From contig VWZS01002574.1 in the NCBI GenBank assembly GCA_013397075.1, forward strand, positions 2,396,769 to 2,460,768: DNA of 64,000 nucleotides, in the 5' to 3' direction. Positions 12,421-24,825 of the stretch are shown piece by piece; positions within the stretch are counted from its first letter, which is position 1; each line of letters starts with the position of its first letter. The notes beneath the pieces were generated by a model. That model saw only the letters and a list, made by a program, of their open reading frames with translations, ran no database searches and was not told where the DNA came from. The translations under genes and the position numbers were made by a program. This DNA comes from Rhabdornis inornatus (lineage: Eukaryota; Chordata; Aves; Passeriformes; Rhabdornithidae).

Positions 12421-15342
12421 AATGTATTGTGCTGTAAGACTTTCAGGATAGAGCTGTCTCTTATTACGTGTAGTTACAACATCAAGCAAAAATATGCCTC
12501 CAACCATTGAGTGGGCATGGGATGTTACAGATAAGGGATTTTAAAAGGGAGATCTCTAACAGAGATAAATAACCTGCAAATAAAGCCAAAACCCCACCCT
12601 GGAATCTGTAAAGTTTCTTAGGCAGAGTAAAAGCTGGTTCATTTCAAAGGTGTTTGACGAAGTATAATTTCTTTCAGCAAGGATGTCATTTGAAAAAATG
12701 TCTGAGTTTTTGAGAAATTCAAGGGTGAAGAGGGGAAAAAAAAACCCATAAAATCTACTGAGTTTGAATTCTAGAAAATGCAGTCCTCCATTTGTTTCTC
12801 CCGACTGGATGATAAAAAAGGCTGGATTGGTTTCCAGTTGAATTAATCACCTTTATAAAGAAGCTACAGTGAAACCAGCTTATCTTTAGGTTTCAAGCTG
12901 CTACTACACAAGATCCTAAATGTATGGGTTGAGCACGAGGGAGGCATTAGCACACATTAGGATAAAAGGTACTTGAGGAATTTCCAACACGGCACCATCC
13001 CATATAACCTGGCAGGTCAAATGAAAGCTTCACATCAAGCTGCACATCTGCTTTGTACTGTACACTGCAAAATAATTAATGTGGCAAAGAAGAGAAGAGT
13101 GACATTTAAACTTTCCTGGTTCAGATTCTCTGTCACTTGAGCATTTGGGGAGAGCGTTGGGTTTGGTGTTTCACCTAAAATTTCATGCCAAGGAAGGTAA
13201 AACATGTATGCTTTTGTCCAGTTACAAAAGAGTGTTTTACTGCAGGCTTTCTGCACTTATTCCTCAGGCAATCAGCTGTTTGTTTGCTCTGCCATCCCCT
13301 GGAAATCTGAGCAAGTTCACTGAACTCACGGTTTTGGGCAGAGTGTCCTCTAGCGGCCACCCAACCCTACCCAGGCCAACCCTGCTCACAAAAACGGGTT
13401 GTAAAAAGCCAAATTACCATCTTCAGCCTTCATACAACAACTGGCAGCTGGAATCAGACTGCTCTGGTGAATGGGACAGCTTTTAATTCCACTGAGGCAC
13501 TGAGTGCATTAGAATCACGTCCTCCACGTGCATCAGGCAACACGAGTTACGTGAAAATCTTCCTGACTGAAGTTGTGTGTCCTTCCAGCCTCAGTGCTCC
13601 CCACACCAACTCCTTCCAAAGCACATTGGGCTCTGCTAGGACAGGCTAGCACAGCTGCTGGGAGCTGTTCAGCAAAGCTGGGAGTATAAACACAAATGCT
13701 CTCTCCAAACCACGTGTCAGTCGTTTTGGAGCCATCATTTCCCCTGGCACATCTGGCCACTTTGCAAATACGAGGCTTTTGCTTTCTGCCTCTGTGGTGC
13801 ATAAACTCTGAGTTCTAAACCAACCCTCTGCAACAGCAACAACGAAATCCCTTTTTATTTGTATTGCAAAGAGGAGAGCTGGGCCAGGGCTCAGGCCCAT
13901 TTCTGTGGGATGGGTCCTGTCTGTGGAATTGCATTTCAGAGTCTGGCTGTGCTGTGGGGGAACAGCTCAGGATAGATTGAGGGGTATCTGCTCACTGCTT
14001 TGTAGGAATGGCATCTTGATTTAACAGAGCATGGGGAATCATTTCAGTGCAAGGCAAGTTCTGCAACCCACACATTTTCTGAGAAGCAGACCTTCATCAC
14101 ATCTCTCCTGCCTTGCTCATCTGCCCTTGTGATAAACAGGATGTTGGTGAGGGTTAAGGAACATCAGCACTCCCAGGCCCCTTACTCTCACATTAATTTA
14201 TTTCCCATCAACATGACAAATTCTCTGATTTGTGTATCTCTGAGCAAGAACCAAAATTTATGTCCTGAACACCAGGAATGATATCAACCCTTGTGTCCCA
14301 TGCTCCAGCATTTCCCGCCTCTGCTGCACAGGCTTTTCACACCTGTAGAAAGCAAGAAAGTTGGGGGGGTTCCCTCAGGTGGTTTTTTTTTCCCTTTCAC
14401 CCTTTTTTTATTTTTAACTCTCCCTTCTGTCCCTTTTTCTTCAGCAGAGATTTCCCTCAGGGAACCTGCCCCCTCTCTACACCCCAGGGAAACGTGATGT
14501 TCTATGTTTTACAATGAGGTGAACGTAAACATCATCTGACAAATTTATTTTCCCCAATATCATTTGTATGACACATCCATGGCTTTCCAAAGCAGAAAAG
14601 GATTTTCTTTCAGCACACACCAGGTGAAGGAAAACATTAACGTTGAACTAATTTCCTGTTATAGCTGGGAAAAGGACATTTATCATACACACAGATGACA
14701 GGAAGAAACACACAGACAGGCAATTATCCTATGGAATAAAGGTTAACAGATTCATTTAATTAGCAGCAGCTGTATTTGCTATTATGATCAGATTCCTACC
14801 ACAGCTGAAACCAAAATACTGTTCTCAATACTGGAGAAATGAAAGCCCTGAACACCCGCTCCTAAAACTCCGCGTCAATTAAAGGCTCAGACAGAGCCTG
14901 GCGACAAGAGGGGAGCTGCAGTTCAGAATGCACAGAACCAACTCCTGACACGTTTGGTTTAGGCAACTCCTTGAAGTACAGAAATGGATGAAAACACCTT
15001 TTGATATCTGTTGTTTACAGGTCAAACAGCCAGGGAACTGAGTTCATTCTTTAGCCACTCCGACACACAAAATCTAGATCAGTTCTGTGTGTGCTGATCC
15101 CAAAATTCATCCTGCACAACTGCATTACTTCAAGATTTGGAACTCATCATCTGGGCAGGTTTGAGAGATCACATTCTGAGGAATTCATCTAAAACTATAC
15201 ACCTGCACTATACTGTTAAGCATTTTTTCTGCTGTTTTTGTGTCTTGACCTCCAATTATGGAAATAAGCACTCACCTACAAATTATTCTAACCACAACAT
15301 GATGCAAAGCCATTTAAAGAAGTCTAAAGAGTCTTTACTGAA
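12421..15342. other. Intergenic sequence between the peroxidasin-like gene and PCMTD2
   Basis: Unique AT-rich sequence. The short open frames on both strands lack splice context, codon bias or recognisable motifs. No repeat or RNA gene is supported. Confidence 0.5.
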
Positions 15343-18300
15343 TTTATTGATCCAGAAACACATATAAATAAAGTTTAAATTGCATAATACTTCTGCATGC
15401 CTCAAGCCAACTGAACTCTAGTTTCTATACAGAGATTTTTCAGCTTACACACTCATGACTAAAGCAGCTTGAAGTTCAGTTCTTTTTGCAAATTTGCTGC
15501 AGGATCAAAACCTAAAAGGAGTCACATACAAAAAAAAGTGACAACTACTGAGAACACAAAAGGAAACAAAGCAGGTACAATTCCTGGACAGCTCATAGAT
15601 CCATACAAACACAGCTCTCAATCCCTCTGCTAGAAATGCCAAAAAACTACAGTGCAAGTGCTTGTGCACGGGGAAAATGTATTTACAATTCCCCTTTATT
15701 TACAGGCTATAAGCAATACTATTTCACAGTTATATTATACATTATATTTCTACTATCTGTTTAGATCTATGGGGTTGTTTTTTTTTTTTTTTGGACAAGG
15801 GGACAATTTGACAACCTGGAACATAAACTTCCTGTGTGTATATATATATATTTATTTATTTATTCAACCTTATGCAGGAAAAAATAGCAGTATTTATGCA
15901 TCTTATAGAAAGCTACAAAAATCTAGCAAATGTAATAAAAAAGGCAAGTCTGGTGAAAAATCTGATAAAATACCTTTTACAACTGGAGCTGGGATGGGGA
16001 TAAAAACCAAACAAGGGATAAATGAAAGATAATCCTCCCTCAACTGGTCAGCTTTAACAGAGCCTCTGCAAGGCTTACTAACAGGAACTTGAAATTTAAT
16101 GTCATTTTTAAGGGAACTTCTGTAAAAGTGTTGTGATTAAACTGAAGGATGACCTGGTAGCCAAAAGCAGGAGGCACCCTGGACTATGGAGGGGTGTGGA
16201 AATTGTGCCACAATCCAGAAAGGCACATACCTGGCATGATACCCATTAAGCAGAATTTTCCAACAAGTAATAGGCCACAGCCTGTAGGGAAGCACTGAGA
16301 ATAATTACACACAGATTCTATTAACCCTCTATTTCCCACCACAGGATTTGCATTTGTAGAAAGAAATTTATGGGAGTTGCCAGAATTCAATGATGGGGAT
16401 GTGCACCTTTACAGGAAACCATCAGCTCAGTGGCCACAGAACTGCCCCACCGCAAATAAAGAAATCAAAATCCTAGGGAGCAAGATAACTTGGGGTACCA
16501 CTGGGACCAGAAGTGGAGATAGGAAACCAGAGGCAGAAGCCAGCCTATGACTGTGTCATGTGCTGGCAGCCACATGACACAGGATTATCAGACAATATTC
16601 CCAAAGACACACAAAAATTCTGTTAAGCAAGGAAAAGTTCTCCACTTCAGGCTTAGACATACAAGTTATTCATTTATTTTCAAAGCCACACAGAACTTTG
16701 AAACTATTTTTCATGAAGCAAGTTGTGTAACTCAGGACCATTTGGCAATAGTCTTCACTCATTCTTCCTCAGAAAATGAGGAGACAGCACACATTAAAAA
16801 AAAACAAAAGATATCAAAGTGATACGAACTTAAGTGCTTCTAATGGGGCAATACCTTCACACAGTTTCATTACCTGCTGAGAGAGAGCTTTTCATGCCCC
16901 CCATGAAATAGGACTATTTCATATCAACACAAACTCCAGGGCTTCTTTCCAGCCTTTTTTTCCCAGTCCATTGTGGACTCCCCACTCCTGGAACTGGTCA
17001 AGGCCAGGCTAGATGGGGCTGGGAGCAACCTGGCCTAGTGGAAGGTGCCCCTGTACATGGCAGGGGGCTGGAACAAGATGGTCTTTAAGACTTCTTCCAA
17101 CCCAAACCATTCTGTGATCCTATGATTCTATGGCATCTCCTTCCATCAGCATGACAGAGAGATTTGGGAATAAAAATTACAGCTCACATCCACAGAACTG
17201 CAGAGTGACAAGTCCTTCCATATGAACCTGTTAAAATTTCTACTTCATTGCTGCAGGAATAAAATCACCTACCAAGCTGAGCAGCTTCACTCCACTGTGG
17301 AACACTTGTGAACAAGTTCTGGCCCCCTTGCTGCACTAGGAGCACACACACAGGAACACCTGAGAACTGCATCAGTTTGGCTCTCTAGACTGCTCTCAGG
17401 TTCTGCAGACTCTCCACAAATCTCTATTTGGCTGATTTACTGCTCTAAGTTGGTGCTCTGCACCTCACTCTGCTCAGCCCAGATCTGAGTTATCTCACAC
17501 AACAGCAAAACCCACGGATACTGCTTTCAGCTTGCAAAAACTCACTGCTCTGCAGCTCTTCTCTACCCTCTTCTCCTCTCAGAACTACCCTGTAAACATT
17601 TCCAGAGACAACAGTCCCAACCCTGACTACCCTTGCATCCTGTCAAACAGCTTTGCAATTCCTCATTTGCCTCCATCGCTTTAAAAGAATCACAAAAACC
17701 CAGTAACTCCTTCTCTAGGACTGGTGTTTTCCATTAAAAAACCCAGTATTTGGTGAAACACATTTTACTGAAAAATTATATATAATTTACAAGCAAAACA
17801 GACCAAGAAAGGGGAGCTGATGCTTTCCTTCTCATTCAAAACCTGGATGCCACAAGGATAATGCCATAAATTCTTTCCTTTCTGTAGAAGTTGTGCTTTT
17901 CAGATTACTGGAAGAAGCATGATTTGCCAGGTCAGGTTTTAACTAAAAATCTTCATCCTCCATTAAACACGCACCATGATAAATACATAGCAGGTTTAGT
18001 GGGAGAGAGCATAGACAGGAAAGGTCTTGGGGAACTGCTTAGCAGTTTTTCCCACCTGATATTCAGTAGAGCAGCCATGAGATTTTTACAAATATCTCCT
18101 GCAGTTAGTTTTGAGGGAATTAAACCCTCCTCTCCATAAGCAGCTGAGCACTTCACCAACTTGCTTCCTAAGGAATCCCTGCTGTAGGATAAAACTATAG
18201 CACACAACTGAGAAGAAAGAAGGAACTCAAAAAAGCTATAATGTCAAAGTTTACAGCAGCCACATTCCCCAGCCAGCCTCCTGCCTCTGGTGTCACATTT

Positions 18301-18385
18301 GCAGGCAAGCAAGTGGGACACGTTTGTCAAGCCCTAAGGAATACTTTATTCTCTGCCTACTTCCCACTTCCTAGAAGAAGGAAAA
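15343..18385 (-). other. Possible long 3'UTR or 3' flank of PCMTD2
   Basis: The AATAAA nearest the stop lies at 18345-18350 on the minus strand, about 36 nt after the TAG. Further AATAAA hexamers occur near 15.85 kb, at 15.68 kb and at 15343-15348, beside A/U-rich runs at 15.7-15.9 kb that resemble a distal 3'UTR end. A UTR of up to 3 kb is therefore possible, containing a CR1 fragment at about 17 kb. Transcript data are needed to decide between ends. Confidence 0.35.
16960..17131 (+). mobile_element. CR1 LINE 3' fragment
   Basis: The sense orientation is plus. It carries the 'aaggccaggctagatggggctgggagcaacctgg' type block, then 'ggaaggtgcccctg', 'cttccaacccaaaccattctg' and a terminal octamer tail (attctgtg / atcctatg / attctatg). 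It lies antisense to PCMTD2, possibly within its 3'UTR. Confidence 0.92.
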
Positions 18386-18768
18386 CTACTTTTCCCTGTA
18401 ATAAAGCAAGTAATACTTCAAAGGATCAGGCAGCGGCAGGCTCAAGACCTTTTCTCTCAAAAAGTTTACGGGAGGCTCTGGCTTTAGTTCTGAGGGTTTG
18501 GTTTCCTCCTCCTCTGGCCTCTCCTCCTCCATGTCCTCGCTGTTGTTGTTGTCGTCGGAGGGGCTGGAGATGCGGCTGGCGAACACCTCCTTGTCCAGGA
18601 ACACGATGGTTTCCATGCGCCGGCGCCGCACCCGCCGCCGCTTGAACCTGGCCGGGTTCTTCAGCCCGTTGCCGGCCTTGCTCATGGCCTCCTGGTGGAT
18701 GATTCTCTTGATGGTGCCTCGGATGGCGATGCGAGCCAGGTCCTGCAGGCTGCGAACGGCCACGGGGG
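18386..18768 (-). CDS. PCMTD2: PCMTD2 last coding exon (SOCS-box-like C-terminus)
   Basis: The acceptor is GGTTGCAG, and the exon begins by completing Pro236. It encodes PVAVRSLQDLARIAIRG (BC-box-like), a basic block RFKRRRVRRRRMET, the VFLDKEVFASRIS segment, an acidic low-complexity stretch, then LSLPLPDPLKYYLLYYREK and TAG at 18386-18388. The exon is GC-rich compared with its surroundings. Confidence 0.96.
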
Positions 18769-21700
18769 CTGCAACCAAACGAAACCCGTGAGCACACACG
18801 GAGAAACTGCCCCAGAAGTACTCCCAGGAAAAGTTCTGTTTGCTCAGATGAAATCAGGCCATTTGAATTCCCTGCTGGGATTACACAAACAGCTCTATTC
18901 AGCTCCTGTCAACTCGGATAAACCGTGTTGCAACTTTCCAAACAAAATTTAATTGTGGGTTTCTCTCATTAAAAAATTTCCTGCCTTGATTTCAAGTTCT
19001 CAGTTATTCTAAGATGCATATCTTAAAAGATTACATGAATGCAGACTTAGTGATGGGAGCTGTGACTGTTTAATGGCTTAGAGTAAGGTATTTTCTTGCG
19101 GTAGATAACTAGACTTGAAGTCTGTTTAATTCTTCCATAAAATGATTTTTCTGTTTTACCGTTTCTTCAACTTTGCCAAGATCTGCACTTACAAAACACA
19201 AGTAGTATTTATGGTCTTCAAAAACTGCTTCAGACTTAGTGGGTGAAGACAGACTAGAAACCATTTTGTAGAAGTAATTATAGAAACATTACAGTAAGTT
19301 ACTGTATTAAAATGCCTCCCACATTAATGGCTTAGAAGACTATTCTGTCTTCTGCACTTATTTGCTGCCAGCCTAGAAATGCAGCAAAAATTTAAAAAAA
19401 TGTATAGATGCACACATATCCATGAACTAAAATGAATTACAACTGACACAAAAGGTCCCTGCCCTCTGCCAACAAGTGAGAACAATGAAAGAAGCATAAA
19501 ATAATACATGTAATTTATGGGCAGGTCTCACTACAAAGTGAGAACATGCTGAAACATGCACATATTGGACTTTCTAGCATGCTGTGGATTGTTTCCTGAG
19601 CTCCTCTCTGCCATGCAGACACCTTTCCAGGTTAAGAGCAAAGCCTGACTAATCTCTTTATGAAAGTACCTCTGTCTTCATGTGTTCTTAAGAGGCCTCT
19701 TGACACTGAAGTCTTAATCTAAAGATTGGGGCCACTGATATGACCTGCATTTTAAACAGCCAGCTAAGAACTGTACAACTTGTATCCCTCAAGCATTCCA
19801 GGTTCAGGATCATTCTGGACTGCTGGGGGTGAGAGTCTGTGAGTAGATACAACATTTGTTCACAGGTACTGCTTGTGTATTTTCCTCTCCTTGTGGCACA
19901 GTGCCTGAGAACCATGAGAGGATTCAATCATTCAGGACTGGAACAGAACGTGCAAAAATGAGGATAAAACATCCTGCAAAGTTCAGGTACAGCTCCACAA
20001 GAAATCCTTTGTGTTTAGAATGATGGCCCAGTGGAAGGTGTCCCTGTCCACAGCAGGGATATTGGAATTAGATGATCTTTAAAGTCCGTTCCAACCCAGG
20101 CCATTCTGCGAGTCTGCGATTTAGAATCTATTTCATCCAACTCCAGTGCTTGCACAAGACAGACAACTGTTCAGAAAAAGGAATTTTCCTTGAAATGATT
20201 CCCAGAGACGTTACAGCTCACAGCCAAGGAGCAGAAGGAACCTCCCCCAGCCTCAGGAATGTCTGTACTCACGCAAGTGAACGAGCCTTGATTTTCCTGA
20301 ATCTGCGTGGTTTGGCTGAATCAAAGGAGCAAAAGAAACAGCAAGAATCTTCTTCGTCTCCCAGGCAGAAGGACCAACCCGAGTTATCTTAGTCAACTGA
20401 AGCAAAACAAGGAGATTATTATCCATTGTGAGAACTACAGTGAGATTTTTGAACAAAAAAAAAAATGAACAAATGACTTTTCTGCCTGGACAAGTTGAAA
20501 TACTGGAAGCTGCAACAGTAAGAGGTGATGAGGAGAAACAATGTCAGTTTTTGGAAAAAAAATTGGGAACTCCTTACAGGATTAGCCCCAGTAACTTCAT
20601 CTATTAGAACAGAGCATGGGCACTGGTAATTTGGGTCACTCTGCTTGCCAGATCTTCCTCCAGGCTTGACCAGAGCAGCTGTGTCTGACCTCTGGGAAAA
20701 CTCCTGAGTCACCATGAACACTTGCTCCTGAAAAGGTCTGCAGATCAAATCTCCTACCCCAGCCCACTGCACAGCCTCTTACTGGGAAGAAACCCTGCAC
20801 CCTGCTCCTCTCACGTTCCCTGACAGAGGTAAAAGGTCAGGCACTTAACCCACTTTTTATAAAAAGAATCCACTGACACAAACAGAGACATCCTGCATGC
20901 TCTTTCAAGAGCCAGTCGGTGCAAAAAGTTGTGATTTGCCATTAAACACAACACTAAATTATCTAATTAAACAAAGCTTTGCTCACATTTTCTGCGGTGT
21001 GGAGTCAAATTGCAATTAACAATAGATTGCAATATATGGAAGACTGCAGAACTACGAATTTCTTAAACATTAGGAATGTGCAGAGTTCAGTTTTCAGTCA
21101 TAGTGAAAACCAATGCACTTAATTCTTTCTTCAGCCTGCAACCAAGGCAAGATAAAGGAACAGCTACTGACTAAACCAAGATTAGAATTAAGAATAACTG
21201 ATATAGAAGTAAAAAGGCACTCAACCTTCTCTTCTAGAGGCATGACAAGAATTCCCCCAACTTTCAGCAGGCTCTTCATGTAGTCCTCGTGCTCCTTCTG
21301 GACTCCAGCACCACAGTAGACACGGTCATACTGAGTGCAGTCTGGAGAAATCTCTAAACAATTGCCAGTGACAAAGGATGGCTCACAAAATTCAAACCTG
21401 AAAGTGAAAGATACCTGTATTAGACAAGAATATGACAATTTATCAAAATTGATTATTTTCACAATTCTGGAAATATTGAACTATGGAAAACACTTGAAAA
21501 AACCCACAGTTTTACAGGATTTCTCCTCCAAAGCCCATCTATTCCAGACATTATTGTAACAGACCACAGCTACAAGTTTCAAAACCACAGAACAATGAGG
21601 TCAGAATCCATGGATTAAAATCTCCAAAGGATAAGGATACGTAATTTCCTACTTGAGCTGCAGATAGCTCTTGAGAACGAGCTATTTTTAGTCACCTGAT

Positions 21701-24700
21701 GCTGACTCAGTTGTAATATGCAAATATAAATATTAGACCTGCACTTCCAAATGTCAAGGTCTTTTAAGGACTGCACCTGGGTTTATTTTTGCATTTTCAA
21801 AAGCTTTTAACTGGCTTTCAGGTGTGGGGAATTACCACCTGGTGATACAGAAGTAAACTGTGCTGAAGCCAATGGAAGTTTTGCCATCAGTTTCAAAAGA
21901 ACTGTGATTTCACCCTTCATAAAAAAGACTTTTTGCCTACAGCATTTCTGACTCAGTTTAAAAGAAAAATTAGTGATTCTCTGATGCCTCTGGTTTTCTT
22001 ACAAGCTCCAAAACTCCCTACGTTTTAAGCCCTATGTTTAAAGGCTGATTTGGTAGAAGTTGTTCAACACATCCATTCTTTTACTGGTATCTTGAGTGGC
22101 AGCTCAGCACAGCACCTATTTATTCCTAAATGCTTCCTGGAGCTTTCTGGGTTTGCAAAGAGTGTTGGACATTCAGAGCAGCCAGAGAACAGTTCCTGCA
22201 CACACTGTTCCAGGAGCACAACCCAGCAGACATCACTCAGCAATGCCAATTTTCCAGGCATGTTGATTTCTGAATTCAGCTCACTATTGCTCCATAGCTG
22301 TATTTGTCTGGAGAGAGAAGAAAGTCTTCCTTAAAACATCTCCCCAGACAATAGCAACGTGACTGAAAAAAACCCTGTTGAGCACCATCCATGCCAGACA
22401 CTTTCAGTCTTCTGCAGAAAATAAAACCCCCTCCTCAGCAGCTTCCCAGGGCAGCAGGAACAGCAAAAGGCTGAGTAGCCTAAAATCCTGCATGTCATGA
22501 TTTTAATTTTCTTCCTCCCAGGAGAGGAGGATATCAGATGCTTTGCTTCCCTGTTTGAACAAACTGTGAAACGGATCCAAAAATGTGACAGCCACAACTT
22601 TTATTGCTGAGGTTACTATTGGCAGTGGTTATCAAGCTGGGAAGTTATTACTTGTGACAGCAGCAGAATGGAGGGTCTAAGGAAGAACATAAATCAAATC
22701 CCAGGCAGTTTTAGTACCAACTTAATCATCATAAAACTACCTTCATATTTTAAAATGCCATTTTTCCTTCTTCTCAGATAAAACATATTAGGCCACCACA
22801 AAAACCAGTTCATAATCTCATCACCATGCAGATCACAAGCACAACCAAGTATTGTTACTTGCAAGTTTTAAGCTGTTACTGCAAGTGCATTGAAAAATAA
22901 ACAAACTTCCTCAGCTCCCTCTAAGCCCTGCAACATCAGCATTGCTATTAAAAACACTGCAAACATTTCTGAAACTCCCCACAACACACACAGGCTTCGA
23001 AGGTCACACACTGCAGCTCAGCAAGCCTAAGGAGCCTGAATCCTCAGATTACCCTGAATCCAGAGGGGCCACATGGGAGCAAGAACTGCCCTGAGTAAAG
23101 CCAAAAGCACAAAACTAATCCCAAGAGGCATATTGCATTCTTACCTATCAAAGCTGTCACTTGTTTTAATAAAAAAGTCCAATTTCTGCTTCGCGTACTC
23201 GATCACATCAGAGTGAAGCTCCACGCCGTGGTTAACCCCAAAAGGACCTGCAAGTGCAGAACACCAGGGAATGGCAACAGCAACAACACAAAATCCAGCA
23301 GGATTAGTCGGGCTCCTTCCTCCAGCAGATTGTTCCATGAGTGTCAGAGTCGGTGCTTGTGTAGGGTCAGCTCTCTCACTGCTACAATGGGATTTGCAAT
23401 TCTATACCTGCAATTTCTGGCAGCAAATAAGCCTCTTGTGCACAATTGATTCTGAATCATTTGCTCTTAACTATGCAGGAAACTTCTGTATAGGAGGGAA
23501 ACACTGATGTCATTGCTGTGAAAGTGACTACCTGGAAAAAAATCCCAATGGCCTGCATGTTTTAGCACATCCATGTTATTTATACCCCCTTGCTGATATG
23601 CTAAAAATCTCTGCAATTAATCAGGAACAGTCATCATATACTGTACCTCAATTAACAGCAAAAACAAACTTGAAAATACAGAAATTGTTCAGCATTCGTG
23701 CTTTTTATTCAGAACTGACAGGGTAACTTTTGCAAAAAGAATATAAAAGCCCTGGAGTTACATATTGGTATTCTAAGTAATGTCAACAAACCTAGGAGAA
23801 AATCACAAATGGGAAATGAGACTTTACCCTGAGAATAAACATCCCAGCAGTTAAAATTCCCCCAAAATTTAAGTAAGTACTCTATAGCCACTTGCTATCT
23901 ATCCTGGCAGCACAACTCTGATTGAAACACTGCAGGGGGAATTTAAATTGTCCAATTTCACTTGGATGATTTGGTTTGTGCCACTGTAGATGTGGTCCCA
24001 AATCAGTTCTGCTGCACTATGTTTTCCAGAGAATATTCTCATCTGTGTTGGGTAGTTAAGAGTCAAAAGTGGATCTCAAACATGTCTCAGCCCAGTCAGG
24101 ACTGTGAACACAAACCAGGAATGGAGCAGGTATAGTCACAGCTTTCTGTGGACTTGCTCAGTCCCAGTTTCACTCTGTACTCCAGATCCAGATCCAGATC
24201 TGATCTGCTTAAGAGGAAACAAACCAAGGTTTGTGTCCAGACTTGCAGGAATCCACCACAGCCACCTCTGGAACTACACTGCTGCCTGTTCTGATCTGCC
24301 ACAGGAATCTGGATCCCACGCAGTTCCAGAGAGAAGGCTGTGAGAATCCTGATAAATTGCTGATCTGGATTAATGCATTCTTTACTTTCCCAGCTACTTT
24401 TTTAGCTCCATTAGAAGAGGAATACCTCATCCCCAATTTCAAAATCTGTTTTTAAAGCTCTAACAAAACAGTTAACATGACTGAAGACGTATTTACCCAG
24501 GATGAGTCCAACCATGGAACTCAGATAACCAGTGCCACTGCCAAGGTTCAAAAACGACAGCCCTGGCTGCAGGTCCAAAGCTTCCATCACCTCTGAGTAA
24601 ATGCACGGTGCTGAGAGATGAATATTTCCATGCTTCCATGCCAAGTCCTTGTAGGCATTGTCTTTGAACTCCTCCAAGTAGTAATCTGCTCGATCAATGG

Positions 24701-24803
24701 CTCGGAATGCCTGTTCCACCAGCTCTGTCCTGATGTACTGGGCCTCCTTCAGGTTATCAATTAATTCATCGTTATCTTCTCCCGCACTCACTGCGCCTCC
24801 CAT
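18386..24803 (-). CDS. PCMTD2: Protein-L-isoaspartate O-methyltransferase domain-containing protein 2
   Basis: CDS is complement of 24497..24803, 23145..23247, 21226..21397, 20273..20396 and 18386..18768: 1089 nt, 362 residues, against 361 in human PCMTD2 from memory. The N-terminus MGGAVSAGED fits N-myristoylation (Gly2, Ser6). Residues 1-220 form the PIMT-like methyltransferase fold, with the SAM-binding motif I at 85-94 (LNLGSGTGYL). The C-terminal extension has a BC-box-like SLQDLARIAI, a basic stretch (FKRRRVRRRR), an acidic stretch and a terminal LPLP Cul-box-like segment ending YYREK. Work on the PCMTD family indicates SOCS-box adaptors that recruit Elongin B/C and Cullin 5 and may recognise isoaspartate-damaged proteins, rather than efficient repair enzymes. 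Diagnostic residues (ELVEQAF, DYYLEEF, PSAWETKK) favour PCMTD2 over PCMTD1. Neighbours are MYT1 upstream and the peroxidasin-like gene downstream, all on one strand. Confidence 0.97.
18769..20272 (-). other. PCMTD2: PCMTD2 intron between coding exons 4 and 5
   Basis: AT-rich intron with a plus-oriented CR1 3' fragment at its exon-4 end. No other element is supported. Confidence 0.8.
20023..20124 (+). mobile_element. CR1 LINE 3' end fragment
   Basis: The short sense copy reads 'cccagtggaaggtgtccctgtcc', 'gatgatctttaaagtc' and 'ttccaacccaggccattctg', ending in a decayed tail (attctgcgagtctgcg). It lies antisense in a PCMTD2 intron. Confidence 0.88.
20273..20396 (-). CDS. PCMTD2: PCMTD2 coding exon 4
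   Basis: This 124-nt exon encodes LTKITRVGPSAWETKKILAV, SFAPLIQP and NHADSGKSRLVHL. It starts in phase 0 after TTGCTTCAG and ends with one base of a Pro codon at donor GTGAGT. The WETKK and FAPLIQP residues are typical of PCMTD2. Confidence 0.95.
21226..21397 (-). CDS. PCMTD2: PCMTD2 coding exon 3
   Basis: This 172-nt exon encodes FEFCEPSFVTGNCLEISPDC through YDRVYCGAGVQKEHEDYMKS and LLKVGGILVMPLEEK: the core strands of the methyltransferase fold. The acceptor is TTTCACTTTCAG. The donor is GTTGAG, weaker than consensus, but phase 0 continuity to the next exon is exact. Confidence 0.95.
23145..23247 (-). CDS. PCMTD2: PCMTD2 coding exon 2
   Basis: This 103-nt exon completes Gly103 and reads PFGVNHGVELHSDVIEYAKQ then KLDFFIKTSDSFD. 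The acidic ELHSD segment corresponds to motif II, which contacts the SAM ribose in PIMTs. Borders are TTGCAG acceptor and GTAAGA donor. It ends with AG of Arg137, where human has Lys. Confidence 0.96.
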
Positions 24804-24825
24804 CTTCAGCAGCCTCCTATAAACA
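24497..24825 (-). CDS. PCMTD2: PCMTD2 first coding exon (start codon at 24803)
   Basis: The acceptor TTTCACTTTCAG precedes 22 nt of 5'UTR and ATGGGAGGC. The reading frame stays open upstream to another ATG, but that lies in the intron and the family N-terminus MGGAVSAG fixes the start. It encodes residues 1-102, including SAM motif I, and ends after LIL with one base of Gly103 at donor GTAAAT. Confidence 0.96.

Larger units (their letters stand above)
20397..24496 (-). other. PCMTD2: PCMTD2 introns between coding exons 1-4
   Basis: The three introns are 20397-21225, 21398-23144 and 23248-24496. All have GT/AG borders. They hold unique sequence with no recognisable repeat or RNA gene. Confidence 0.75.

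Noticed and set aside
18386..24803. PCMTD1 as the identity, with ST18 as the zinc-finger neighbour (PXDNL-PCMTD1-ST18 block)
   Set aside because: PCMTD residues (ELVEQAF, YYLEEF, PSAWETKK, the RRRVRRRR tail) and MYT residues (RCWEMPENLSTK, the Ser-rich insert, VPGCVGLGH) match PCMTD2 and MYT1, not PCMTD1 and ST18, as I remember them.
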